Assembly: GCA_024516035.1 (NCBI GenBank)
Contig: CM044964.1
Location: 13,401,597 to 13,465,596 of the forward strand
From: Bactericera cockerelli
Taxonomy: Eukaryota > Arthropoda > Insecta > Hemiptera > Triozidae
Direction of reading: 5' to 3'
DNA: 64,000 nucleotides
In this document: piece by piece, positions 42,407-52,535 of the stretch
Position numbering within the stretch: position 1 is the first letter of the stretch
Layout: each line of letters opens with the position of its first letter
Translations under genes and position numbers: made by a program
Notes under the pieces: model-generated
Seen by the model: only the letters and a program-made list of their open reading frames with translations
Database searches by the model: none
What the model was told of the DNA's origin: nothing

Positions 42407-44358
42407 TAAGTTTAATAATTAAAAACTTAAGGAAGATTATCAGTCATCACATAATATATACATATGAAACAAATCTATATAAGTATTGTTATTATCATTA
42501 TTGCAAGAGATATATGAACCCACCACTACTATTAGATCAGTATTCAGAATATTTTGTTTTGATGATGGATGAATAGAACTTGATATGACTGAGTACAATA
42601 CCACACAACAGGTTTCTCCATTGAAAGTATCTTTCTTTTTCTATTCTTTGCTATTTCTTTATCTCTCTTTCTTTCTACTCTTGAAAATGTGGTGTACCGC
42701 TGTGGCTGGGACACAATAGACAGACAATAGAGGCAAAAATCCACACCTTGCTATTCCTTATAAATCCGAGAGATTATCATAATCATACCAAGATCTTCAT
42801 TTGAATTGTAAGGCGAAATTCACGAGTTGGAAGTATAGGAATACAAAATGGATCTTAGGCTAGAAACGTAAAACACTCTACGTAACTATAATGTAACGTT
42901 TAGGGTCGAGGCCCACTACTTTGGCAAAATAATAGGTTGTACTAAATGTAAAGGTTTACATTCTGCCTGATGAACATCAGCTCACTGCATCAGAATCTAA
43001 AGAGTGCATTTCTTTTATCGATGATTTTTTTTCTTTTTATAACAGATAACGTGAAATTTTTTGTTTATTTTTGGAGATCAAATGAGTCTGATCAAAAAAG
43101 CCTGTCTATACATCGGATCAAAAAAGGTTAAGGTTGAACATTACCCAACAGTTGAGTCTGTCTAAATCCTGGAATAAAAAAACTAATGGAAGACTATGAT
43201 AATTTAAAAATCACAAAGCCTTAAATGGGCTGAGTCTTCCAGAAGATATTGGAAGACGTACCCATTGATACGACAGTGAAATGTTTTTATATTAAATAAA
43301 ATATGAAAGACTTTTAATGTACCATCATATCAAACAATATTATCCTACGGTGCACTTTAGCAATAACCATTACAAGATCTCGCGTCCAAACTTGTGTTTC
43401 CGAGTCCTCTGTAACTACTGTGTACTCCATATCATAGTTACTTATTTATTTGCATAATACTCACAACTTCTACCGAACTCGGTTTCTACCGTTTGAATGT
43501 CTCTTATTATATTAATGTCACTTGAAAACTCTCTAATGTATGTACATTAGGTAAGTAGGCACTCGGAACTGGATCGGTTTCTCAGCAATACAGTTCTACG
43601 AGTATGTCACATCTGACATCTTTCTGAAACATACCCGTCTGTTTATTTGTTTCACTTTCAATTCGTTCAAATAAATATCTTGCGAAATTCTTTAAGAACA
43701 GAAATATGCATGTAAGATTCTTATTCTTTGACAATTGTTGTTCTGATGGTTAATAAAGAAATGAAGTTCCTTGCTTTTTTTTTACATAGATTAGTAATTT
43801 AGGAAAACTAATTGCAATGAACAAGAAACATACATACAATTGAAATATACAAAAATACCACTGCGTTAGTAATATGCCTAAATATCAATCAGTCCATGAT
43901 TGAATCGGTGTTAAACGCATATAAAAAATGGAAAAAAAAAGAAATGAAGTTAAAATTCCCAAATTATGAGATAAAATAAGACTAGTATTAGATTTGTTGA
44001 AGCTTGAATTTTTTCAGATAAACCTCTAAATGTGTTTCCAAAAGACTCTAAAATGAGTTTGATGGACTTTGATCCCTTTGATAACCTCAAACTTACTTTA
44101 TGAGTCACCAAAACACCCCCAACGTAATGTTTACAGCACCTTCCATTAAGTATCTAAAATAAAATCATATCAGATAAACAGAAAATGAGAAGTTGTACTT
44201 AATACATGATATCAGATCATCTTGAGACAGCTTTTCCCCGCTAATTTGCTACTCATCAGCAAGTATGTTCTGAATACATGTCCCAACTATCCATTATTCT
44301 ATCGTATAAACAGAAAAGTGAAAGTGTACTATGAATGAAACGAAATGACATATCCTAC

Positions 44359-44618
44359 CTGGGGCGACACGCCAAGCATCTTGAGCGAGGGCGGGATGTT
44401 CACGTTGGCCGGAATTTGCAGATGACCGAAGTCGACCGTGAACGCTTCGCACCAGATGCCGAAGTGTCCGATCTCGAAGACGGTCAGCTCGCCCGGCAGC
44501 GTCAGGACGATGGTCTTCCGGTTGTAGCGACGCAGCGGCTCCTCCTTTCCGTTCTCATCGGGCACGCGCACCCCCTGGGGGGAGGGGTGGGGTCCTGTGC
44601 CCACCCAGAACTTGGCGT
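44359..44618 (-). CDS. Skeletor: Skeletor-family exon 5: second DM13 domain
   Basis: 260 nt, entered by G|AC (Asp), leaving in phase 0, acceptor TAATTTTCAG and donor GTAGGA. It encodes DAKFWVGTGPHPSPQGVRVP, the strand KTIVLTLPGELTVFEIGHFG, and IWCEAFTVDFGHLQIP, the conserved WCxxFxVxFG end of DM13, then a linker ending GVSPQ. DM13 is proposed to take part in redox or electron transfer and is paired with DOMON in this family. The 5' edge of this exon has been duplicated upstream. Confidence 0.96.
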
Positions 44619-44705
44619 CTGAAAATTAAGATGGCGGGAAAATTTCAAATTTGAGAATCTTTCAGAGAGTAATTGACATAGTTTCATCCAAACAAACTCT
44701 TTATA

Positions 44706-46542
44706 CAGGGTGTCCCGTATACAGATGCAAATATTTTGAGGGTAGGTTCAGCCCACCGTGGACTATCATATGAGCGAAACTTGCAGTGGGGCATTTTGCT
44801 TCGTTAAAGAGTTATGGCCAAATCCCTGTTTTTCCCACAGGTCTAGAGGTCACTTATATCGATGCACGTTTTTAAAGAAATGGTAGCCAGTAAGTAATTT
44901 TTGACTTCATGTATGGATAGTCATGCATATTTCCCTTGTAATGCAGTTGGTTGCATGAAAAAATATTGAAAGACCAGAGAGATATTTAATCATAAGTTCA
45001 ATACTTTTCTAAAATTTGATTTTTCCCTGTTTTCCCTTTCGTGAATTTAGAGTACTTCTACAATTGCAATTCTGCGTATCACTAGGTAAAAAAATACCCT
45101 TTGTTGTTTTGTTTTAATAAATACAAAGTTCTTTCAGACGCGTGAAGGAACGAATGAGATACGCCTTATCAAACGGCACCAGAAGGAGAGAAACACATCT
45201 TTCAAATTTTGAATCTGAGCGCTATTGCATTTTGAAGAACACTCGATGCCTGAAGCGGTCTGTGTGACTATTTTTGTGCCAACTGCAAGTTATAAATGAA
45301 AATTTTCTGAGTACAATTAGTTCTATTAACCAACTATATCAATCAAATCTAATAGTTCTGTTAAAATAACAAGGCGATCAATTTGTTCGGTGGAAGAGAA
45401 AGCCACAAGCTTTAAACCTCGCCCTTGGTTCGCTACATATTCTTTTGGGTTCTTTTCATTAATGTCCTGTGTTGCAGAATGTATCATGTTTGTAGTTTAT
45501 CAATAAACTACAAACATGTATCACTGTATCACCACCTTGATCAGTCTTTGTTTATATTTATTTCACAAATTGTTACCATGTTGATTGTAAAAAAAAAAAA
45601 ATGTAAATAAAGCTTGGTCCAATTGTTTATAAATAAAAATAAAGTATTAATAATAATAGTAACCTTAAGGTTGGATGTTCGAGTTTTACCCAAGGTTAAT
45701 TTTCGGCACTATTTGTTATGTTTTTGATATCATGATAGTGATAAACACAAAAATGATATTTTTAATTTTACTTCTAAAAATAAAATCATAATTTTTGTTG
45801 GTAGCGCAGAGTCTTTTCTATGTGTATTCTTTTTCCATAATTACACCACTGGTTGCTGCTTTCGTTGCAGCCTCTCTCATTTTTCCTCATGATAACCCTG
45901 TGATTCCGTAACCCCATTCAAATAAAAGTTCACACCGACCGACCACTGTGAATGATCAATTTCCCTCTGTTAAACATCCCAGAGCAGTGTATTTATACCT
46001 CAAATTACGCGCCAATTCTGTTAAAATTCAGCCAACTTTGAATTTTCCATCATGATTCAGAAGTGTTTTTTGAGCTTTGTGTGTACTGCGTTCCATGATC
46101 TTTAAAGTAATATAAAGGAGCTTTCTTTTTTATAAAACTAAACATAATAGGGTATTTTTTTAACTAGTGATACGCAGAATTGCAATTGTAGAAGTACTCT
46201 AAATTCACGAAAGGGAAAACAGGGAAAAATCAAATTTTAGAAAAGTATTGAACTTAAGATTAAATATCTCTCTAGTCTTTCAATATTTTTTCATGCAACC
46301 AACTGCATTTCAAGGGAAATATGCATGACTATCCATACATGAAGTCAAAAATTACTTACTGGCTATCATTTCTTTAGAAACGTGCATCGATCTAAGTGAC
46401 CTCTGGACCTGTGGGAAAAACAGGGATTTGGCCATAACTCTTTAACGAAGCAAAATGCCCCACTGCAAGTTTCGCTCATATGATAGTCCACGGTGGGCTG
46501 AACCTACCCTTAAAATATTTGCATCTGTATACGGGACACCTG
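44706..46542. mobile_element. Long-TIR foldback element, copy 2
   Basis: 1837 bp, flanked by TA, with the same ~250-bp inverse ends as copy 1 but in opposite overall orientation. It is longer because of a retroelement 3' end inserted at ~45515-45645 (the same repeat as 12116-12234). That insertion begins with CTACAAACATG, an inverse copy of the adjacent element sequence. A LINE tail (plus, ~45380-45425) is shared with copy 1, so it predates the spread of the element. Confidence 0.9.
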
Positions 46543-46566
46543 TACATATTTGATTGAAGAACTAAC

Positions 46567-46873
46567 TGAAAATTAAGATGGCGAGAAAATTTCAAAATTG
46601 AGAATCTTTGAGGGAGGGGTGGGGTCCTGTGCCCACCCAGAACTTGGCGTCTGAAAATTAAGATGGCCAGAAAATTTCAAATTTGAGAATCTTTCTTTTT
46701 CTAAATTTTAGGCACTTTAACCATTATTGTATTGTATGGTCGTTCGTGCCGATCCTCTCAAGGTCTAGATAAGGTGAAGGAGGTTGATACTTGAGAATCT
46801 TTCAGAGAGTAACTGACATAGTTTCATCTAAACAAACTCTTTATGAGACCAATATTTGATTGAAGAACTAAGA
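46567..46873 (-). repeat. Duplicate of exon 5 acceptor edge and upstream intron
   Basis: 46616-46655 repeats the first ~40 nt of exon 5 (GTGGGGTCCTGTGCCCACCC) and its acceptor, followed by ~130 bp of the same upstream intron, interrupted at 46692. A shorter repeat of the intron part (ACTGAAAATTAAGATGGCGA) lies at 46567. The undisturbed intron copy (CTCTTTATGAGACC) corresponds to the site where the foldback element inserted in the first copy. Confidence 0.92.
46692..46787 (-). mobile_element. Truncated retroelement with 13-bp target duplication
   Basis: About 96 bp flanked by TTGAGAATCTTTC on both sides. On the minus strand it ends in an A-rich tract (AAAATTTAGAAAAA), as expected of a 5'-truncated LINE or SINE copy. 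It interrupts the exon 5 duplicate and is absent from the other copy of that intron sequence at ~44655. Confidence 0.75.
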
Positions 46874-47148
46874 ACTGCTTTCTTATTTTTTTTGGAGTAG
46901 GAAGGAATCGAAGGAATGTATTTAATTTCATTTTACAGTTTTTTCATTAAAATCCCCTTGAAGTACAATAATTATCTGTTGTACTTTTAGTGGGCTTTAC
47001 CGTCTTTTATTCTCTTCTTATTATTCCATTTTCCAACTCATCTCTATCAAATTCTTACCTTTCCCCCTCATCTTTGGTTTACACATCAAAACATCCCTTT
47101 TTGCACCATTACTATAAGCTTTTTTACGCATTTTTTTACTATAAGTCT

Positions 47149-47352
47149 GTCCCGGTAGCTCAGTGGTAAAGGCGGCACTCTGTGAATCCAGAGATTCCAG
47201 AGGTCGCGGGTTCAAAACCCAGCCGGAACATGACAAGTTATCCTCCCATTTGGGATTTTTACCACATAATAATTTGTCTTTGGCTTACTGCTGGAATAAT
47301 GGGATTTAATAGTCTTAATCTGGCAGTATTAATAAGGCGATATTATTATTTT
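47149..47352 (+). mobile_element. tRNA-derived SINE, family A
   Basis: Full-length plus-strand copy, antisense to the Skeletor transcript. The tail ends 57 bp from the donor of exon 4. The B box is changed in one base (GGGTTCAAAACCC). 46874-47148 is unassigned. Confidence 0.92.
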
Positions 47353-47409
47353 CTTTTATGTCTCCTTAATAACAGAGGAGATTGGTATGTCCATAAAAAA
47401 TTCTCTTAC

Positions 47410-47572
47410 CAGGAGCTTCTCCATCGTAGGAAAAGTTGGGCACCAGCAGAGTCTGAGCATCCACGATTACGATGGGGTCAGAAGAGACCCCGTGGACCCC
47501 GCCTAGTTGACCGATCTTCTGGGGTCGGGGATAGTCGAAACCTTTCGGGATCCGAACATCACCGAAGTTGAC
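47410..47572 (-). CDS. Skeletor: Skeletor-family exon 4: end of DM13-1, start of DM13-2
   Basis: 163 nt, acceptor TTCCAG|GTCAAC, donor GTAAGA, phase 0 in and one G out. It encodes VNFGDVRIPKGFDYPRPQ, GGVHGVSSDPIVIVDAQTLL and VPNFSYDGEAPG. The first part closes the first DM13. The HGV..V.DxxTLxVxxFxYDGxxP segment opens the second. Confidence 0.97.
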
Positions 47573-47737
47573 CTGGAACAAAACATTTAAATTAAGTCGA
47601 TGACGGTGAGGATAAATGACGATTTGACGTCTGCTCCATTCCAATAGTTTTATTCACTAAAATTATAACCCAATCACTGATGACAATATTATAGATTTTC
47701 ATTCAACAGGTTCGGATTGAACTAATAAAAAAAAAAC

Positions 47738-48342
47738 ACTTAGTGCTGCTGACTCATATTAGATTGAGAACCACTGGACGCGAGTTAGAGAATCTAAAAC
47801 TTTACTTTCCTGGCTCAAACCAGATTAAGAATCACTTGACGCCAGTCAGGTATTACATAACTTACCTTAGATGATTTGCACCATATTGACTTGAGTCAGG
47901 TAGGTATTCTAAATCCTAACTTTCCTGACTAAATCCAGATCGAGAACCTCTTGAGTTGAGTCAGATATTCCAAAACTTACCTTAGTTGACTTGAACCAGA
48001 TTAGAAACCTCTGGAGTTGAGTCAGGGATTCTAACTTTTAACTTTCCTGACTCAATCCAGATCGAGAACCTCTTGAGTTAAGTCAGGGATTCTAAAACTT
48101 AGCTTGGCTGAATCACACTAGACTGGGAACCTCTTGACTTGAGTCAAGTATTCTAAAACTTACCGCTGCTGACTTGCACCAGATTGGAAACCTCTTGACT
48201 TGAGTCAGACTAAATCTTAACTTTCCTGACTCAATCCAGATTGAGAACCTCTTGAGTTGAGTCAGGGATTCTAAAACTTACCGCTGCTGATTCGCACCAG
48301 ATTGAGAACCTCTTGAGTTGAGTCAGGGATTCTAAAACTTAC
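47738..48342 (-). repeat. About ten tandem copies of exon 3 donor edge (60-bp units)
   Basis: Units alternate between an exon-like form (CTTACCGCTGCTGATTCGC, CACCAGATTGAGAACC) and a second form (AACTTTCCTGACTCAATCC), giving a ~120-bp higher-order period. Several units keep ACTTAC, i.e. a full GTAAGT donor on the minus strand (about 47859, 47979, 48160 and 48279), besides the real one. Divergence rises away from the exon, so growth started at the splice site. Confidence 0.93.
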
Positions 48343-48451
48343 CGCTGCTGATTCGCACCAGATTGAGAACCACTTGACTTGAGTCAGAGATTTGCCCTCG
48401 GGTAGCGTCAGCGTCACGCTCTTCTTCCTGTAAGACTTGAGTTCTGTACCC
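48343..48451 (-). CDS. Skeletor: Skeletor-family exon 3: first DM13 domain
   Basis: 109 nt, completing TC|G (Ser) and leaving in phase 0, acceptor TTTTTTTCAG and donor GTAAGT. It encodes GTELKSYRKKSVTLTLPEG and KSLTQVKWFSIWCESAA. Joined to exon 4 this gives WCESAAVNFG, where DM13 normally has WCxxF/Y; the aromatic residue is Ala here. The donor is the proximal member of an array of near-identical donors. Confidence 0.93.
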
Positions 48452-48501
48452 CTGAAAAAAAAAGATTATATATCTTTAAACACACCAATAAATAGAAACT
48501 T

Positions 48502-48629
48502 GGGGCGAAATTAATAGAAGTTTTTGTAATAGCTCTGTGGCGCTAAGTCACGGATTGCGTACTATGTAAGATGGGGAAAACCGATTCTAAGCAATGACTA
48601 AAGTTATCGATGTTGTCTATTAATTTCGC
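48502..48629. mobile_element. Short MITE, GGGGCGAAATTAAT family
   Basis: 128 bp with inverse ends GGGGCGAAATTAATAG / GCGAAATTAATAGAC and the core CTCTGTGGCGCTAAGTCACG. Same family as 42311-42406. Confidence 0.8.
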
Positions 48630-48710
48630 ATTTTAAACAGCAATAAATAAATTTTGAACTAAGAATGTTAAAATAAAATATTTATTTATTTACACTTTAT
48701 TTTTTTACTA

Positions 48711-48950
48711 GCCGTTTGCCCGTGCTTTGCAACGGGACTAAATTTCAAATTTACTAAGGCATGGCCGTACTGCTGGACAACAATGCCTTTTTGAACTTTT
48801 TATAATTTTTCTGGACAAAGCAATAATGGTTTTGGGGGGGTCAATTCTGAGACATTTTTCGCTATCTCATACCGTTTTGGCTAAACAACTCCGGACAAAC
48901 AAACATAGGTAGGTAGGTAGTCCTTTTTTCTGTTTTACATATAGAGATAC
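48711..48950 (+). mobile_element. RTE-like retroelement 3' end
   Basis: ACTAGCCGTTTGCCCGTGC, GGCATGGCCGTACTGCTGG, CATACCGTTTTGGCTAAACA and a (GTAG)n-like end near TACATATAGAGATAC. Related to 29703-29940. Confidence 0.6.
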
Positions 48951-49226
48951 AAAACAATCAACAATGAATTATTAACATAGAAAAAAAAACTTAAAAATAT
49001 TTACAAAATAAAATTTAGAAAAAAAATATTTAAATTTACAATTGTCCTGTAATCCGGTGCGAAGTTAAACTGCCACTTAACATAGTTAATATAGCAAAAT
49101 TATGGGTTAAGGTCGTCCCTAATAGGATCTGAAAATAGTCCATTCAAACTATACGTACATATAAAGGAAAAACAAAACAAAAACCTTATGTAAAGAAAGC
49201 CAAAAAAACGGTTAAAAAAAACTTAC

Positions 49227-49299
49227 GACTGTCTTTCATCGCGGAGTGCGAACCCAGAAGCGTCAGGCTGTGAGGAACTTCCCGCCCAGAAGTAAGCCG
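49227..49299 (-). CDS. Skeletor: Skeletor-family exon 2: first DM13 domain
   Basis: 73 nt, completing G|CG (Ala) and leaving two bases (TC), acceptor CAG|CGGCTTAC and donor GTAAGT. It encodes AAYFWAGSSSQPDASGFALR then DERQS. The AYFWxG and LRDER motifs are typical of DM13 in this family. Confidence 0.95.
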
Positions 49300-49331
49300 C
49301 TGAAAACATAAACAAGAAATTCAATAAACTA

Positions 49332-49460
49332 GGGGCGAAATTAATTAAAGCCAATAACTTAAGTCATTGCTTAGCATCGCTTTTCCCCATCTAACTCAGT
49401 ACACAATCCGAGATTCAGCGCCATAGGGAATTTACAAAAACCTCTATTACTTTAACCCTT
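49332..49460. mobile_element. Degenerate MITE, GGGGCGAAATTAAT family
   Basis: Left end GGGGCGAAATTAATTAAAG is clear; the right end is eroded (near TTTAACCC). It contains the core TCCGAGATTCAGCGCCATAG. A separate hairpin built from the same core follows at 49480. Confidence 0.65.
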
Positions 49461-49479
49461 TTAGACATTTTTGTAACAC

Positions 49480-49549
49480 CTCTGTGGCGCTAAGTCTCCA
49501 TTTGCGTACTGTCAAGACTGTACGCAATCCAAGACTTAGCGCCACAGAG
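49480..49549. repeat. 70-nt near-perfect hairpin
   Basis: CTCTGTGGCGCTAAGTCT and TTTGCGTAC on one side pair with GTACGCAATCC and AAGACTTAGCGCCACAGAG on the other, around a ~10-nt loop (TGTCAAGACT). It appears to be two MITE cores joined head to head. Pre-miRNA-like in size, but the family context favours a MITE product. Confidence 0.75.
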
Positions 49550-49699
49550 ATATCTACATTCTGTGGATCTGTATTTGTGAAAATATAGTTATACCAGCCA
49601 ACATCAATGGTATTTTAAAAGAACCTACCAGATCTTGTGACTGATATAAAACAACTTCCATCGAGATTTAAACAAGGTTGAATTTGAACCCTTGTCGTG

Positions 49700-49790
49700 G
49701 TGGCTACTTCCAGCCAAGCCCAGGCTGGGTGAGTTAAATCAGGGTAACTGATTTGTGAGTTTCCAGAGATCAGAAGGTAAAACCTCTAGA
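49700..49790 (+). mobile_element. 5S SINE body fragment
   Basis: CCCAGGCTGGGTGAGTTAAAT and TTTGTGAGTTTCCAGAG match the body. The 5S part is not readable. Followed by poly(T) at ~49881-49906. Confidence 0.55.
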
Positions 49791-50066
49791 CCTCGTATAA
49801 CCAATGGTAAACAGACATGAGAATTTTTTAAGTACATAATATACTTCGGCAAAGTCTGGTTTTTACTTTCTATTACCTATTTTTTTTTTTTTTTTTTTTT
49901 TTTTTTCTTTTAATTTTGATTTTTACGAACTTCCGTGTCCATTTTATAAAACGCGGGAGTTACATTATTAAAAAAGGGCTATAAAGTAGGTATAGAAAGT
50001 ATTGTTTTTGCTCGGTTTTTTCGACATTGATCGGATAACATTTCTGGTTTTCGATGATTTACTTAC

Positions 50067-50213
50067 CGGGTCCTTGTCCATCATAGGAGAAGTCCTTGAT
50101 ATACAGGGTCCTCACGTCGACTGCATACACCTCCCCTTGCACTCCATGGTGGTAGCCTTGCAGAGGACCTATGTACTTTCCGTAGTAGTTGTACGCACCC
50201 TGTACTGTACTGC
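50067..50213 (-). CDS. Skeletor: Skeletor-family exon 1 in window: start of first DM13
   Basis: 147 nt, acceptor TTCCAG, donor GTAAGT. It begins with two bases of a split codon, then STVQGAYNYYGKYIGPLQGY and HHGVQGEVYAVDVRTLYIK, DFSYDGQGP. The YxGKxIGxLxxYxHGVxGxVYAVDxRTLxIxxFxYDG signature is the opening of DM13. An upstream exon with the signal peptide must exist; I could not find it on the minus strand up to 64000. Confidence 0.97.
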
Positions 50214-51186
50214 CTGGAACATAGGAGAAATAGAGCTTTATGAGTACCTTACTGCAATGGTTTACATAGGATTCTATGGAAATAATACTTGATCATTATA
50301 TTTCAAAGGTAAAATATTTCTTCCAGCTCACTACCGAGAGGAAGCGTGCCTCTGATGCTCGAGCTATTGCCCCTTTGGATGGCCTGTGATATTTTTTGTA
50401 TCAAGAACTGATGCGAGCGAGAATCACCAGAAACGCGCCGAAGGGCAGAGCCAATCTTTTTTAGAAAAGAAATATTCTATGGAATAGATAGTAGTTCCGT
50501 TAACTGAGAATCTCCCGAAAATTTTCAATCGAACTGATGTAGTAAATTTATCAAAACTTAATATACAGACAGGGTTCCAGAAAGCACTGAGCCCCGTTTC
50601 AGAAAGCACTCTCACTCTTAAAATTCCCAAATCTCCCTTCAACCTTGAATTTTTGTTTGAACAATGCATTTTTAGAGTTAACAATGGTTTATTTGAACAA
50701 AATTTGACGTTTGAAACGAAGATTTGAGGATTTTGAGAGTGCTTCCTTGAATGAAGACCTGATCATTTTTGGCCTTTCATCCTCAAGTTTTAAGCTCACA
50801 AAATTTCTTCCTCTACATTGAAATTTATACCTAGAATTTAGGTTCAACAGCCTTTTTGAATATAAAACGTGTTCAAAAACAACATGAAAGGCCCTAAAAC
50901 GTGATACCGAACTCAACCTTAAAAATACAAGGAATAAGATACACCCTGTATGCTCAACAAATAAATAATGTGTCATAATTATGCCAGAGTACGGGATATT
51001 ATATGATTTGTACACATAAATTACACCATTTGTACATAATGTAAATTAATGTGGATATTATATGTTTTATGTACTGAATAAATAAATATGAATTAGTCAC
51101 ACTTTCATCCATGATGATTCTTCCCGCCATGAGGATAATAAAATACATACTATCGCGATGTGATCACAAGCAGTTCTAATGTCTGG
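50214..51186. other. Intron stretch without recognised elements
   Basis: AT-rich sequence upstream of exon 1. A lone TAAGATACACCCTGTATG at ~50940 looks like one end of the CAGGGTGTATC MITE family. No other repeat or conserved exon seen. Confidence 0.5.
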
Positions 51187-51402
51187 GAGCCTGCTACTAG
51201 ATGCTCATTCCGGCTACTAGATGCTCCGAAGTTTAGCAACGTCCAGAGAGGTGAACACTTCGTGATGCTGGCATTCCAGCCCAACCCAGGCTGGGTGAGG
51301 TTAATGGTGGTAGCAGGTTTGTGAGTTTCCTGCGTATGAGGGTAACACCCCCTGTCGTGATATGACAATGCAGTTGAAAGCGACGTTAACTCAAAAAAGC
51401 TC
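51187..51402 (+). mobile_element. 5S rRNA-derived SINE copy
   Basis: Rearranged 5S part (GCTACTAGATGCTC twice, CCGAAGTTTAGCAACGTCC, TTCGTGATGCTGGC) and a nearly complete body ending GTTGAAAGCGACGTTAAC with a short A-rich end. The 5S 5' half is scrambled by a ~21-bp duplication. Confidence 0.8.
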
Positions 51403-51809
51403 AGAGATAATTTGAAAGTCATTATACAGAGGCCGATCCATTTCACCCAAGAATAATCGCACTAATCGTCTAATCATACAGTTCTCCCATCATTAAGCTG
51501 AGAAATTTCTTCTGAGTGACTGCTCAAATAGAAAAAATATTCAGCAGCAATGCAGTTAGACCTACAAAGAGATTGTGATCAGGCTTGTTTTTAAATTTTT
51601 TACAGTAATATTTTTTTGTAATCTTTTGCAAAGTGTCTTTATTTTTTAAGTATTCAAATGTAGGCACACAAATCAACGTGGATCTTGGTGTGGAACAGCG
51701 ACCATGGAGAACGAGGAGAAAAGGAACAAATATCTATATGATTTATTTTTTCTGCTCTCTTCTTTTATGTAGAGGAAATTTAAGAAAAAGGCTTAAAAAG
51801 CAATGTTTG

Positions 51810-51955
51810 TTTTGGGTTTAACGTCGATTTCAACTACATGGTAATATCATGACAGGGGTTTTACCCACCATCCTTCATGAACAAATAACCCATCAGCTAC
51901 TAAAGTTAACATATCCCAGCCTGAGTAGGCCGGGAACAGTCAGCACAACGAGAAT
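51810..51955 (-). mobile_element. 5S SINE body, minus strand
   Basis: GGGTTTAACGTCGATTTCAAC at the end and CCCAGCCTGAGTAGGCCGGG, GTCAGCACAACGAGAA upstream match the body. The 5S head is missing. 51956-52535 shows nothing recognised. Confidence 0.7.
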
Positions 51956-52535
51956 ATTTTAGTTGTGAATATTTCAAATTGAGATTTTTTATTATAATTT
52001 GCAATAATTCTTTCAATAATTAGGGTGGTATGCAGACTTGCAGAGTCCTCACTGTAGGGATGCCTGGGTCAGTTGTCCCTTCAGCTGATTTTGTTATTCA
52101 GAGACGTTTGTTTAAAGCGTCTGTGCGCATGTGCAATCAGATCTTTCTTTAATAAATAATTGTCAAGGTCGAAGTATTCCCTGTAGTAAGCTCGGGACCA
52201 CCCATAATTGAACCCTATAGGGATTACAAAATCGTCTCTTAATCTTATTAAACAAAATTCCTATTTGTTTCGTCAGGTTGCGAGGAAAGAGTGTATGAAA
52301 ACCCGCTAATTTCTCTCTCCCCTTCTTAAAATAAGACCTGCCTATGATGGACGCAGAACTGACGATGACGGCTCAAAAAGTAGAATGGCCATCAAAGCCA
52401 GGAGGCATGACACAGAAGACATTACACGCAACACGCATCAAAGCTCCTTCAGTCGCCTACCAGATACCACAGAGCTTTCATTCGCTCATATACAATAGGT
52501 ATATAATTATGTGTCTCCCATGAATAGTAGCTATA

